A stretch of 64,000 nt of DNA from Micromonospora_I sp040659735 (GCF_040659735.1 NZ_JBFANZ010000010.1:1-64000), one strand, 5' to 3'. Positions 42,650 through 51,067 are shown, numbered from the stretch's first letter. Notes: a model not told the origin generated them from the sequence alone. Numbers and translations: made by a program.

Positions 42650-43548
42650 GCGTCCAGCGCGTCGATCGCGTCGATCAGACGGGCGCGCAGCGGCGCCGCC
42701 CGCTCGGCGAATCCGCGCTGTGCGGCGGCGTACTCGGCGCGTCCCTCCGGGGTTTCCACCGACACCGGCGGATAACCGAGCGCCGCCAGGTCGTACGGAC
42801 TGGCCCGCATGTCGAGCGTGCGGATGTCCCGCGCCAGCGCGAACGCCTCGGCCACCAACTCGCTGCAAACCAGCGGCGACAGCTTGTATGCCCACTTGTA
42901 GAGGTCCATGTTGGCGTGTAGACAGCCCGGCTGCTCGTTGTCGAGTTGCCTCTCCCGCGTCGGCGAAAGCAGGTTCAGCGGCCGGGCGGGCGCGGTGAAG
43001 AAGCGGTAGGCGTCGAAGTGGCTGCAGCGGATTCGGTTCTGTTCCACGGTCTGCGCGGTCTGTTCCGGGGAAAGCCGCAGCGGCCACGCGTTGTGCCGGA
43101 CCTCGTCCTGGGTCTGCCGGTAGACCATCGCCCACTCGTGCATCCCGAAGCACCCGAAGTGCGCGCTCCGCCCCGCCGTCGCCACGAGCAGCGTGCGGAC
43201 CCAGGCCGCCGATTCGCCGCGGCGAGCCAGGAGCGCCGGGGTGTCCAGGGTGATCCCGCCGTCGACCGTCCGGTAGTCACGGCCGAATTCGTTCGGATCC
43301 GCGCCCGCCAGCACGACTCCGGCTCCGGGGTGCCAACGGCGCAGTTGAGCCGGGCGGTGCGAATAGTAGGTGAAGAGGAAGTCCTCGACCGGATGCTTAC
43401 GGCCGGTGCGCCGCCGCTCCAGGTGCCCGCTCAGCCACCCGTCGACGATGTTCTCGTGCGCCGCCCGCCGGGCCCGCCAGGTCGCCGGCGCCAGTGCGCC
43501 GCGGCCGGCGCCGGTGGCGGCGGCGTCCGTCGGGGTGGTCGCGGTCAT
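42646..43548 (-). CDS. 3-methyladenine DNA glycosylase-annotated family protein
   Basis: A 300-residue protein of an actinobacterial family commonly annotated as 3-methyladenine DNA glycosylase. Conserved-looking blocks are LERRRTGRKHPVEDFLFTYY, RPAQLRRWHPGAGVVL, HFGCFGMHEWAMVY and NMDLYKWAYKLSPL. I do not see a helix-hairpin-helix or the AlkA/Tag active-site pattern clearly, so the enzymatic name rests on family habit, not on motifs. The ATG at 43548 is preceded by no strong ribosome site. Confidence 0.72.
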   Translation of the reverse strand: MTATTPTDAAATGAGRGALAPATWRARRAAHENIVDGWLSGHLERRRTGRKHPVEDFLFTYYSHRPAQLRRWHPGAGVVLAGADPNEFGRDYRTVDGGITLDTPALLARRGESAAWVRTLLVATAGRSAHFGCFGMHEWAMVYRQTQDEVRHNAWPLRLSPEQTAQTVEQNRIRCSHFDAYRFFTAPARPLNLLSPTRERQLDNEQPGCLHANMDLYKWAYKLSPLVCSELVAEAFALARDIRTLDMRASPYDLAALGYPPVSVETPEGRAEYAAAQRGFAERAAPLRARLIDAIDALDA

Positions 43549-43573
43549 CCGTCCAGGGTACGGGCGGCGCGGC

Positions 43574-44725
43574 TCAGACCGAGGTCACGGTGACGCCGGC
43601 GTTGAAGACGCCGCTGCGTAGCTCGATCCGGTTGGGCAGCAGGTCGCTGGTGACGGTGAACACGAGCGGGAAGAGCAGGCGCTGGCCGGAGGCGACGGGC
43701 TCCGCGAAAAAATCCCGACCCCCGTTGACCTCCCGCGTGGCCGCCTCGTCGGTGCTGACCCAGTTGCCCGTGGGGAGGTAGGCCCGCTGCAGCGGCGCGT
43801 ACCAGAGCTGTTTGTTGTTGCTGACGTTGTGCAAGCCGATCGTGGCGAGGCAGCGTCGGGCCGCTCGTCCGGACTCCTGGCACGCGATCCGGTAGACGGT
43901 GACCTCGAAGGCCGCCTCGTGCAGCACGGCGCCGACCGGGCCGGCGGCCGGCTCGCCGATCCAGCCTCCGTTGCGCTGTTTGCCGACGATCCCCGTGGCG
44001 TGGGCGCCGAGGACCGTCGCCTGCGTGCCGATCGCCGATCCGGCGGCCAACAGCACGATGCCCAGGGCGAACACGAGGAAGGCAGGGGGGCGGCGTCGGC
44101 GCGGCGCCGGTGGCGGTGCCAGGGCCCGAGCCGGATTCCGGGTCGTCGGGCCGATCGGGGGCCGGCCGGCCGCGCGCCGTCGGCGCCGGCGCAGCGACCG
44201 GGCGAACGACCAGATCAGGACGACGCCGAAGAGCAGGGACAGCCCGGCGATGGTGAGATTCCGTGGTTGCTGCCACCACACTCTGGCGTTGGCGGGCACG
44301 ATCGGTGGTGGGGGAGTCCAGGAGGCGGCCGAGCAGTCGTACGGCCGGTTGCCGCCGTTTTCGTACGCGCAGGCGGGGGAGAGCAGCGGGGTGACGCCGC
44401 CGGACTGGGTGAGCGAGGTCGTCAGCGCGGTGGTGCTCCGGGGCGGGGCCTGGACCTGCCAGGTCACCTCGGTCTCGCCGACCCGACCGCCGGAGCTGGT
44501 GGTCGTCACGCCGGTGCCCCGCGGTAGCTCCTGCCGCACCGTGACGTCGATCGGCTTGGTGGTGGAGTTGCGCAGTTCGAGCCGGTAGTTCGGCGAGAGC
44601 TGACCGCTGCTGTTGATCGTCAGACTGACCGTATGGGGGTCGGCGCTGGCCGGTTGCGGCGCCGCGAGGGCCGACGACATCGCGACGATGATGAGGATTG
44701 CAGCGCGCTGCCACGAGGTAAACAT
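43574..44725 (-). CDS. secreted/membrane protein of unknown function
   Basis: A 383-residue exported protein. A signal peptide (about residues 1-28, ending PASA) is followed by a beta-rich domain rich in Thr and Ser (about 30-125), a short linker with two cysteines (ACAYENGG, YDCSAAS), a membrane segment (about 150-170), an Arg/Pro-rich cytoplasmic stretch, a second membrane segment (about 215-240), and a C-terminal beta-rich domain (FEVTVYRIACQESGRAARRC) that resembles DUF4352-type extracellular domains. GAAGGA precedes the ATG at 44725. No named function. Confidence 0.72.
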   Translation of the reverse strand: MFTSWQRAAILIIVAMSSALAAPQPASADPHTVSLTINSSGQLSPNYRLELRNSTTKPIDVTVRQELPRGTGVTTTSSGGRVGETEVTWQVQAPPRSTTALTTSLTQSGGVTPLLSPACAYENGGNRPYDCSAASWTPPPPIVPANARVWWQQPRNLTIAGLSLLFGVVLIWSFARSLRRRRRRAAGRPPIGPTTRNPARALAPPPAPRRRRPPAFLVFALGIVLLAAGSAIGTQATVLGAHATGIVGKQRNGGWIGEPAAGPVGAVLHEAAFEVTVYRIACQESGRAARRCLATIGLHNVSNNKQLWYAPLQRAYLPTGNWVSTDEAATREVNGGRDFFAEPVASGQRLLFPLVFTVTSDLLPNRIELRSGVFNAGVTVTSV

Positions 44726-44904
44726 GAGCTTCCTTCGCCTCCCATCCGAAGATAGGCCGCGTCGGTCCGGTCGGCTGGCGAAAGCCCCGATCCCATGTCC
44801 GCGCCGGTCCCCACCGGTACGGTGCCGCACCCACCGGCCGCGCCGCGACGACGAGTGTGTCGCCTCCCCGGCTCAGGAGTTCGCCCGCCGGATAGATTGA
44901 GCCC

Positions 44905-45708
44905 GTGCGAATCGCTCGTTTTGCTCATGCCAGTGGAATGTCATTCGGTGTCGTCGAGGGAGAGCCGGGGGCGGGGTTGGCAGGGCTGACCGTCGCCGAG
45001 ATCGATGGTCATCCGTTCGGCCGCATCTCCTTCACCAAACAGCGCTGGGCCCTCGCGGACGTCCGGCTGCTCTCGCCGATCCTGCCGAGCAAGGTGGTGT
45101 GCGTCGGCCGCAACTACGCCGAGCACGCCGCGGAGCACGGTGCGGAGGTGCCGACCGAGCCGCTGATCTTCCTGAAGCCCTCGACCTCGGTGATCGGTCC
45201 GCGCGACGCGATCCGGTTGCCGGCCCAGTCCAAGCAGGTCGAGCACGAGGCCGAGCTCGCGGTGATCATCGGTCCGCCGGGGGCGCGCCGCGCTGACCGG
45301 GCGGACGCCGAGAAGGCGATCTTCGGGTACGCCTGCGGGAACGACGTCACCGCCCGCGACCTCCAGCGCTCCGACGGCCAGTGGACCCGCGCGAAGGGCT
45401 TCGACTCGTTCTGTCCGCTCGGCCCCTGGATCGTCACGGGCGCCGACGTGCGGGACCTCGAGGTGCGTTGTGAGGTGGGCCGCGACCCGGAGCAGATGGA
45501 GGTCCGTCAGCTGGGGCGGACGAAGGACATGGTGTTCGACGTGCCGACCCTCGTGTCGTACATCTCACACGTGATGACGCTGCTCCCCGGCGACGTGATC
45601 CTGACCGGCACGCCGGCCGGGGTGAGCCCGGTGACCGCCGGCGATACGGTGACTGTGCGTATCGAGGGGATCGGCGAGCTGTCGAATCCCGTGGTCGCGT
45701 TCGAGTAA
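44905..45708 (+). CDS. fumarylacetoacetate hydrolase family protein
   Basis: A 267-residue metal-dependent hydrolase/decarboxylase of the FAH family. VCVGRNYAEHAAEHG, the metal-binding HEAELAVIIG, YACGNDVTARDLQ, KGFDSFCPLGPW and LTGTPAGVSPVTAGD are all present. Homologs cleave acylpyruvates or decarboxylate oxaloacetate; the substrate is not readable. The GTG at 44905 has no ribosome site, and TAGATT (44893-44898) ends six bases before it, so the mRNA is probably leaderless. In M. tuberculosis this gene is followed by gltX, which is absent here. Confidence 0.92.
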   Translation: MRIARFAHASGMSFGVVEGEPGAGLAGLTVAEIDGHPFGRISFTKQRWALADVRLLSPILPSKVVCVGRNYAEHAAEHGAEVPTEPLIFLKPSTSVIGPRDAIRLPAQSKQVEHEAELAVIIGPPGARRADRADAEKAIFGYACGNDVTARDLQRSDGQWTRAKGFDSFCPLGPWIVTGADVRDLEVRCEVGRDPEQMEVRQLGRTKDMVFDVPTLVSYISHVMTLLPGDVILTGTPAGVSPVTAGDTVTVRIEGIGELSNPVVAFE

Positions 45709-45806
45709 TCGGTGCTTCGCCGCGTCCGGGAAACGCCGTCATGGAACCCGATTTGGCGCGGACCATGGGGTCAGGTAAAGTTCTGTCCCGGTGCGGCAAG
45801 CACCGA

Positions 45807-45878
45807 TGGGGTATGGGGTAATTGGCAGCCCAACTGATTCTGGTTCAGTTAGTCTAGGTTCGAGTCCTGGTACCCCAG
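45807..45878 (+). tRNA. tRNA-Gln (CTG)
   Basis: A 72-base cloverleaf. The acceptor TGGGGTA pairs with TACCCCA. The anticodon stem ACTGA/TCAGT carries loop TTCTGGT, anticodon CTG, reading CAG. The T-loop is GGTTCGAGTCC. CCA follows the discriminator G in the DNA. Confidence 0.95.
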
Positions 45879-45957
45879 CCACCGATGTGAATATGCATCG
45901 GTTGCTGGTCTCTGATAGAGTTCAGCACCGTTGTCCGGAAGGATAACGAAAAGTTCT

Positions 45958-46030
45958 GGCCCCGTCGTCTAGCGGCCTAGGACGCCGCCCTCTCAAGGCG
46001 GTAGCGCCGGTTCGAATCCGGTCGGGGCTA
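45958..46030 (+). tRNA. tRNA-Glu (CTC)
   Basis: A 73-base cloverleaf. Acceptor GGCCCCG pairs with CGGGGCT (first pair G-U). The anticodon stem CCGCC/GGCGG carries loop CTCTCAA, anticodon CTC, reading GAG. The T-loop is GGTTCGAATCC. The 3' CCA is not encoded. Only 79 bases separate it from tRNA-Gln, so the two are probably co-transcribed. Confidence 0.95.
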
Positions 46031-46037
46031 CAGATTA

Positions 46038-46076
46038 GCCGAGGCGCCCTCCATCTGGAGGGCGCCTCGGCTTTTT
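46038..46076 (+). terminator. intrinsic terminator of the tRNA unit
   Basis: A perfect 15-bp stem, GCCGAGGCGCCCTCC with GGAGGGCGCCTCGGC, loop ATCT, followed by TTTTT. The strongest intrinsic terminator in the window. Confidence 0.95.
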
Positions 46077-46382
46077 GGTGGTCCGATCCGTGCGAGACCA
46101 GGCGGATCGCGGCAGGGCCACGTGGGTCCCTGCGGGGCCACGTGGGTCAGCGCGGGAACATCGTGCCCCGCCGCCCGCCGCCCGCCGCCCGCCGCCCGCA
46201 ACTGCGTCGAGGTCGCGGCCAGTTCGCCGGCGGCGTGCTGCGCGCCGAGGTGGCGCCGGAGCGCGGCGTGCTGGCTCCGCTGACCACGTCCTCCACGCCG
46301 TTGGCGCGCCGGGTCGTCCCCGACGCCGCGGTACCCAGCTCCGCCGCCGTGCTGCTCGTGGTGGCGCTCTGTTCCTCGGGAC
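46077..46382. other. intergenic region with 7-base tandem repeat
   Basis: No convincing gene lies here. It contains two copies of GGCCACGTGGGTC about 22 bases apart and, near 46163-46198, five tandem copies of a CCGCCCG unit. Open frames on both strands are short-range by-products of the high GC content. Confidence 0.5.
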
Positions 46383-47069
46383 CTACAGACCGGAGAGGCG
46401 TTGGCCGGCACGGACCACGGCCATCGCGTGCCGGTCGCCCGGACGTCGGCCGAGTCGCTCGATCGGGCCGGAGATGCTGATCGACGCGATGACGCGCCCC
46501 GTGCGGTCGCGGATCGGCGCTGAGACGCTCGCCACTCCGGCCTCCCGTTCGGCGACGCTCTGCGCCCAGCCCCGGCGGCGCACCTCGGCCAGCGTGCGAC
46601 CGGTGAACTTGCAGCGCGGCAGCAGTGGCATCACGGCCTCCGGGGGCTCCCACGCGAGCAGGATCTGCGCGGCCGACCCGGCGACCATCGGCAGCACGGA
46701 GCCGACCGGGACGGTGTCCCGTAGCCCGCTGGCCCGTTCGGCGGCGGCGACGCAGATCCGCTCGTCGGCACGGCGCAGGTAGAGCTGTGCGCTCTCCCCG
46801 GTGGCGTCGCGCAATGCGGCGAGCAACGGCTCTGCCGCGGTCAGCAGCACGTCCGGCGCCGCGTTGGCGAGTTCGCCCAGGCGTGGCCCCGGGCGCCACC
46901 GCCCCTGGGTGTCCCGGACCAACATCCGGTGGATCTCCAGCGCCTGCGCCAACCGGTGGGCGGTGGCCCTCGGCAGCTTGGTGCGATCAACGAGTTCGGC
47001 CAGGCTGGCGCCGTCCACGCAGGCGGCAAGAATGACGACCGCCTTGTCGAGAACGCCGACACCGCTCAT
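46383..47069 (-). CDS. IclR-family regulator of leuCD (NdgR/LtbR type)
   Basis: A 228-residue IclR-family regulator. The winged helix-turn-helix begins GVGVLDKAVVILAAC, with LPRATAHRLAQALEIHRMLVRD as recognition region. The effector domain has RICVAAAERASGLRDTVPVGSVLPMVAGSAAQILLAWE-type features (for example GLRDTVPVGS). It closely follows NdgR of Streptomyces and LtbR of Corynebacterium, known regulators of leuCD and other amino acid genes. I chose the ATG at 47069, matching those proteins. An ATG at 47093 has GGGAGG too close to it. It is divergent from leuC, sharing a roughly 50-base promoter region. Confidence 0.92.
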   Translation of the reverse strand: MSGVGVLDKAVVILAACVDGASLAELVDRTKLPRATAHRLAQALEIHRMLVRDTQGRWRPGPRLGELANAAPDVLLTAAEPLLAALRDATGESAQLYLRRADERICVAAAERASGLRDTVPVGSVLPMVAGSAAQILLAWEPPEAVMPLLPRCKFTGRTLAEVRRRGWAQSVAEREAGVASVSAPIRDRTGRVIASISISGPIERLGRRPGDRHAMAVVRAGQRLSGL

Positions 47070-47118
47070 ACTGTGTCCCACAAGCCGAAACATACCTCCC
47101 AGAATTTAGGATGTCCAG

Positions 47119-48573
47119 ATGGTGGGAGTCACTCCGAAACCGACAGCGCCCCGGACCCTGGCCGAGAAGGTCTGGGATGCGCACGTGGTCCGGTCCGCCG
47201 ACGGTGAGCCGGATCTCCTCTTCATCGATCTTCACCTCCTGCACGAGGTGACCAGCCCGCAGGCGTTCGACGGACTGCGCGTGGCCGGTCGGTCCGTCCG
47301 CCGCACGGACCTCACGCTCGCCACTGAGGACCACAACACCCCGACCGGGTACGCGGACCCCGCGTTCAACACCCGCCGCGGCGACCTGCTGACCATCGCC
47401 GACCCCACGTCGCGTACGCAGATCGAGACGCTGCGCCGCAACTGCGCAGAGTTCGGCGTGAAGCTGCACGCGCTCGGTGACGACAACCAGGGCATCGTGC
47501 ACGTGATCGGGCCGCAGCTCGGCCTGACGCAGCCCGGTACGACGATCGTGTGTGGTGACTCGCACACCGCGACCCACGGCGCCTTCGGCGCCCTGGCGTT
47601 CGGCATCGGTACCAGTGAGGTTGAGCACGTCCTGGCGACCCAGACGCTCCCGCAGACCCGGCCCCGGACGATGGCCGTCACGGTCACCGGCGAACTCGGA
47701 CCGGGGGTCACCGCGAAGGACCTCGTGCTCGCCCTCATCACGCAGGTCGGCACGGGCGGCGGACGCGGCCACATCGTGGAATACCGGGGCGAGGCGATCC
47801 GCAAACTCTCCATGGAGGGGCGGATGACGATCGCCAACATGTCCATCGAGTGGGGCGCGAAGGCCGGCATGATCGCGCCGGACGAGACCACCTTCGCCTA
47901 CCTCAAGGGCCGTCCCAACGCCCCGCAGGGCGCCGACTGGGACGCCGCTCTCGCCTACTGGCGCACCCTGCCGACCGACGAGGATGCCACCTTCGACACC
48001 GAGGTGATCCTGGACGCCAGCCGGATCAGTCCCTTCGTCACGTGGGGCACCAACCCCGGCCAGGGCGCGTCGCTCAGCGCGAGCGTCCCCGACCCGGTCG
48101 ACTTCGCCACTGAGGCGGAGCGCGTCGCGGCGCAGCGGGCGCTGGAATACATGGACCTCACGCCCGGCACGCCGCTGCGCGACGTCGCGGTCGACGTGGT
48201 CTTCGTCGGCTCATGCACGAACGGCCGACTGGAAGACCTGCGCGCCGCCGCCGATGTGTTGCGCGGGCGCACCGTCGCCGAGGGCGTACGGATGCTGGTC
48301 GTGCCGGGTTCCGCCGCCGTGCGGGAGGCCGCGGAGAGCGAAGGGCTGCACAAGGTCTTCCTCGACGCCGGCGCCGAGTGGCGCTTCGCCGGGTGCTCGA
48401 TGTGTCTGGGCATGAACCCGGACACGCTCAAGCCGGGCGAGCGTTCCGCCTCCACCTCCAACCGCAACTTCGAGGGCCGGCAGGGCCGCGGCGGGCGTAC
48501 CCATCTGGTCTCGCCGCCGGTCGCCGCCGCCACCGCCGTGGTCGGCCGGCTGGCCGCCCCCGCCGACCTGTGA
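47119..48573 (+). CDS. leuC: 3-isopropylmalate dehydratase large subunit
   Basis: A 484-residue aconitase-family subunit carrying the [4Fe-4S] cluster. It isomerises 2-isopropylmalate to 3-isopropylmalate and can act on citramalate. Cluster cysteines are in VGSCTNGRLEDL and AGCSMCLGMNPD. VCGDSHTATHGAFGALAFGIG is typical. AGGA precedes the ATG at 47119. leuD follows after 14 bases. The divergent IclR gene is the likely regulator. Confidence 0.97.
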   Translation: MVGVTPKPTAPRTLAEKVWDAHVVRSADGEPDLLFIDLHLLHEVTSPQAFDGLRVAGRSVRRTDLTLATEDHNTPTGYADPAFNTRRGDLLTIADPTSRTQIETLRRNCAEFGVKLHALGDDNQGIVHVIGPQLGLTQPGTTIVCGDSHTATHGAFGALAFGIGTSEVEHVLATQTLPQTRPRTMAVTVTGELGPGVTAKDLVLALITQVGTGGGRGHIVEYRGEAIRKLSMEGRMTIANMSIEWGAKAGMIAPDETTFAYLKGRPNAPQGADWDAALAYWRTLPTDEDATFDTEVILDASRISPFVTWGTNPGQGASLSASVPDPVDFATEAERVAAQRALEYMDLTPGTPLRDVAVDVVFVGSCTNGRLEDLRAAADVLRGRTVAEGVRMLVVPGSAAVREAAESEGLHKVFLDAGAEWRFAGCSMCLGMNPDTLKPGERSASTSNRNFEGRQGRGGRTHLVSPPVAAATAVVGRLAAPADL

Positions 48574-48587
48574 AGGGCTGACACGAC

Positions 48588-49175
48588 ATGGACAAGTTCA
48601 CCGAGCACACCGGCACCGCGGTTCCGCTGCGCCGTTCCAATGTGGATACCGATCAGATCATCCCGGCCGTGTATCTCAAGCGGGTCACCCGCACCGGATT
48701 CGCCGATGGTCTCTTCAACGCCTGGCGGGAAGATCCGGCATTCGTCCTCAACGATGCCTCATATGCGGGTGCGTCGATTCTTCTGGCCGGGCCGGAGTTC
48801 GGCACCGGCTCGTCACGGGAGCACGCCGTGTGGGCATTGCGCGACTGGGGCTTCCGCGCCGTCATCGCCCCCCGCTTCGGTGACATCTTCCGCGGAAACG
48901 CACTCAAGGAAGGGCTGCTGCCGGTCGAGCTCGAATTGAGCGTCGTCGAATCATTGTGGGAGCTGACGGAGCGCGACCCGAGTGCGCAGATCACTGTCGA
49001 CCTCACCGCGCGGGAGGTGCGGGCGGCCGGCTCCGCCTGGCCCTTCCCCCTCGATGACTTCAGCCGTTGGCGGCTTATGGAGGGGTTGGACGACATTGGA
49101 CTGACGCTGCGCCACGAGTCCGTGATCGCGGAGTACGAACAGCGCCGGCTTCCCTTCCTGCCCGTCGTGGCATAG
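48588..49175 (+). CDS. leuD: 3-isopropylmalate dehydratase small subunit
   Basis: A 195-residue swivelling-domain subunit that completes the LeuCD dehydratase. TDQIIPAVYLKRV, the substrate-binding GSSREHAVWAL and APRFGDIFRGNALKEGLLPV are intact. The ATG is preceded by GAAGGG. A perfect terminator follows, ending the leuCD operon. Confidence 0.97.
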   Translation: MDKFTEHTGTAVPLRRSNVDTDQIIPAVYLKRVTRTGFADGLFNAWREDPAFVLNDASYAGASILLAGPEFGTGSSREHAVWALRDWGFRAVIAPRFGDIFRGNALKEGLLPVELELSVVESLWELTERDPSAQITVDLTAREVRAAGSAWPFPLDDFSRWRLMEGLDDIGLTLRHESVIAEYEQRRLPFLPVVA

Positions 49176-49200
49176 GCCGATCCTCGGCCGCGCAGTCGTT

Positions 49201-49233
49201 TTCGCCCCCATCGGTTCAGCCGATGGGGGCGAA
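49201..49233 (+). terminator. leuCD terminator
   Basis: TTCGCCCCCATCGG and CCGATGGGGGCGAA form a perfect 14-bp stem with a TTCAG loop. Confidence 0.85.
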
Positions 49234-49269
49234 TCCGTTACGACACAACGACTTTTTTCGAGCAGATGT

Positions 49270-49298
49270 TTGTGTACTGGGGGCGTAGGGCATACGGT
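49270..49298 (+). promoter_or_regulatory. promoter of the HU gene
   Basis: TTGTGT (49270-49275) and TACGGT (49293-49298) are separated by 17 bases, giving a transcript start near 49305 and a leader of about 45 bases. Confidence 0.6.
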
Positions 49299-49349
49299 GC
49301 GCGCAGAATGGCTCGCGATGAGTCTAGTTGCACAAACGGGAGGGAAGTC

Positions 49350-50045
49350 GTGAACAAGGCCGAGCTCATCGAAGCGCTCAGTGCTCGCCTGGGGGATCGT
49401 AAGGCGGCGACCGCAGCGCTCGACGCGGTTCTCGCCGAGATCCAGGTCGCGGTCACCAAGGGCGACCGGGTTGCGATCACGGGTTTCGGAGTTTTCGAAA
49501 AGCGTGCACGCGGTGCCCGAACAGCGCGGAACCCGCGCACCGGCGAAGCGGTGAAGGTGAAGAAGACATCCGTTCCGGCATTCCGTGCCGGCGCGGGATT
49601 CAAGGAGATGGTCGCCAGCGGCAAGGTGCCGAAGGTTGCCACGGTGAAGAAGGCCGCCACCGCCAAGGCGACGACGGCCCGCAAGGCCACCGTCGACAAG
49701 GCGACGGCGCCCCGGGTGACCACCCCGAAGGTGCCGCCGACCAAGGCGACCGCGGTCAAGAAGACCGCCGCCACCAAGGCGACCGCCACCAAGGCGACCG
49801 CCACGAAGGCGACCGCCACCAGGGCCACCCCCGCGACCAAGAAGGTCGCGGCGGCCAAGAAGACCGCCACCAAGGCGACCGCCACGAAGGCGACCGCCAC
49901 GAAGGCGACCGCCACGAAGGCGACCGCCACGAAGGCGACCGCCACGAAGGCGACCGCCACCAAGGCCACCGCCACGAAGGCCACCGCCACCAAGGCGACG
50001 GCGGCCAAGAAGGCTCCGGCCAAGAAGGCCGCGACCCGGCGCTGA
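49350..50045 (+). CDS. hup: HU-family nucleoid protein with histone H1-like repeat tail
   Basis: A 231-residue DNA-binding protein. Residues 1-90 are a standard HU domain (MNKAELIEALSARLGDRKAA, GFGVFEKRARGARTARNPRTG). The rest is a Lys/Ala/Thr tail like eukaryotic histone H1, made largely of tandem KATAT units encoded by a 15-base repeat (AAGGCGACCGCCACG and variants), with a few KK-A blocks (AAKKAPAKKAATRR) at the end. Such fused HU proteins are typical of actinobacteria (HupB in mycobacteria, HupS in Streptomyces) and the tail helps compact DNA. GGGAGGGAA sets the GTG at 49350. Confidence 0.95.
   Translation: MNKAELIEALSARLGDRKAATAALDAVLAEIQVAVTKGDRVAITGFGVFEKRARGARTARNPRTGEAVKVKKTSVPAFRAGAGFKEMVASGKVPKVATVKKAATAKATTARKATVDKATAPRVTTPKVPPTKATAVKKTAATKATATKATATKATATRATPATKKVAAAKKTATKATATKATATKATATKATATKATATKATATKATATKATATKATAAKKAPAKKAATRR
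49765..49995 (+). repeat. 15-base tandem repeat in hup
   Basis: About ten to fourteen copies of a 15-base unit, mostly AAGGCGACCGCCACG with C/G and G/C swaps at third positions, encode KATAT. Because the unit is a multiple of three, copy-number changes keep the reading frame. A run of nearly identical copies at about 49875-49965 is the most likely site of slippage. Confidence 0.8.
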
Positions 50046-50060
50046 CCCGAGGAAGTCCAT

Positions 50061-50095
50061 CGAAGGGTGCCCACCATCCCGGTGGGCACCCTTCG
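50061..50095. terminator. terminator between hup and the Nudix gene
   Basis: CGAAGGGTGCCCACC and GGTGGGCACCCTTCG form a perfect 15-bp stem with loop ATCCC, between converging genes. Confidence 0.85.
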
Positions 50096-50194
50096 TCCGT
50101 CCAGCGCGCCCGGCACATGCCGAACCGAACCGCCGGACCGGCCGCAGACGGCACACATAGGACAATGTGCGGCGTGCCCGCGCTGCCCGCCGGC

Positions 50195-51067
50195 CTACAG
50201 CCGGTCCGCGGCCGCCAACCGTCCGTCCGTGAAGGCGAGCAGCCAGCCGCCGCCCTTCGGCGTCGCGTACCGCTCCGGCCTGTCGTCGCCGGCCAGCCGC
50301 GCCAGCGCCGCCGGAATGACCTTGCCCTGACTGCACACCGCGGCGGGGATGCCGGCGGCCGCCAGTTCAGTGAGGCGCGCGGCCGCGACCAGCGCGTTCT
50401 CCACCGCGTCCTGGCCCGGCACCGGCTCATCGAAGGACGAGTCGATCTCGACCGGCAGATCCAGCAGCTCGGCCAGCGGATCGAGCGTCTGCAGGCACCG
50501 TCGCGCGCTCGCCGACAGCAACCGCCGCGGCGCGGTGAGCGCCTGCAACGCGGCCACCGCCCGGGCCTGCGCCAGCCCCTCCTCATCCAACGGCCGGCCC
50601 TGATCCGGCCCCGGCCAGGTGCCGCGCCTACCGGCATGCGCATGCCGAACGAGGGTGAGCACCGTCGTGACGGTCGGCAGCGCCGCGAAGTCTCCCAGCA
50701 CCCGCACGTCATGGTCGTACGTCATCCGCCGGACCGCGGCCGGGACGGGCAGCCAGCACATCCCGTCGACCTCGCCCGCGACGCCCAGCCCCTCGCCCTC
50801 GTACCCGCGCATCGACCAGTAGTCGACGGTCTTCGGCAGACCGTCACGGATGTAGGAGACGGAAGGGAGGCGGATCTGCGGTACGCCACGCAGGTCGGTC
50901 TCCTCGCCGACCTCGCGCACCGCGGCGGCCAGCGGATGCTCTCCCGGCTCCAACTTGCCTTTCGGCAGCGTCCAGTCGTCGTACCGCGGGCGGTGGATCA
51001 GACAGATCTCCACCCCGTTGCCCGCCGGCCGCCAGACCACGCCGCCCGCGGCCCGCACCGGTGTCAC
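50195..51067 (-). CDS. mutT1: Nudix hydrolase fused to histidine phosphatase (MutT1 type)
   Basis: A 290-residue two-domain enzyme. The N-terminal Nudix domain (about residues 1-135) has GKLEPGE and REVGEETDL of the Nudix box; the C-terminal domain (about 145-290) is a histidine phosphatase starting LVRHAHAG, with ASARRCLQT. This architecture is that of mycobacterial MutT1, which breaks down 8-oxo-dGTP and diadenosine polyphosphates. The GTG at 51067 overlaps the TGA of the CYTH-CHAD gene (GTGA), so translation is coupled. In the M. tuberculosis order mutT1 also lies between hupB and ppk. The symbol is by architecture and synteny. Confidence 0.88.
   Translation of the reverse strand: MTPVRAAGGVVWRPAGNGVEICLIHRPRYDDWTLPKGKLEPGEHPLAAAVREVGEETDLRGVPQIRLPSVSYIRDGLPKTVDYWSMRGYEGEGLGVAGEVDGMCWLPVPAAVRRMTYDHDVRVLGDFAALPTVTTVLTLVRHAHAGRRGTWPGPDQGRPLDEEGLAQARAVAALQALTAPRRLLSASARRCLQTLDPLAELLDLPVEIDSSFDEPVPGQDAVENALVAAARLTELAAAGIPAAVCSQGKVIPAALARLAGDDRPERYATPKGGGWLLAFTDGRLAAADRL

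Noticed and set aside
46028..46411. Minus-strand open frame between the tRNAs and the IclR gene
   Set aside because: It crosses the tRNA terminator and the tandem repeat, has no ribosome site and no recognisable product.
49765..49995. Regular repeats as a CRISPR array
   Set aside because: The repeats are in-frame coding units with no unique spacers, inside the HU gene; there are no cas genes.
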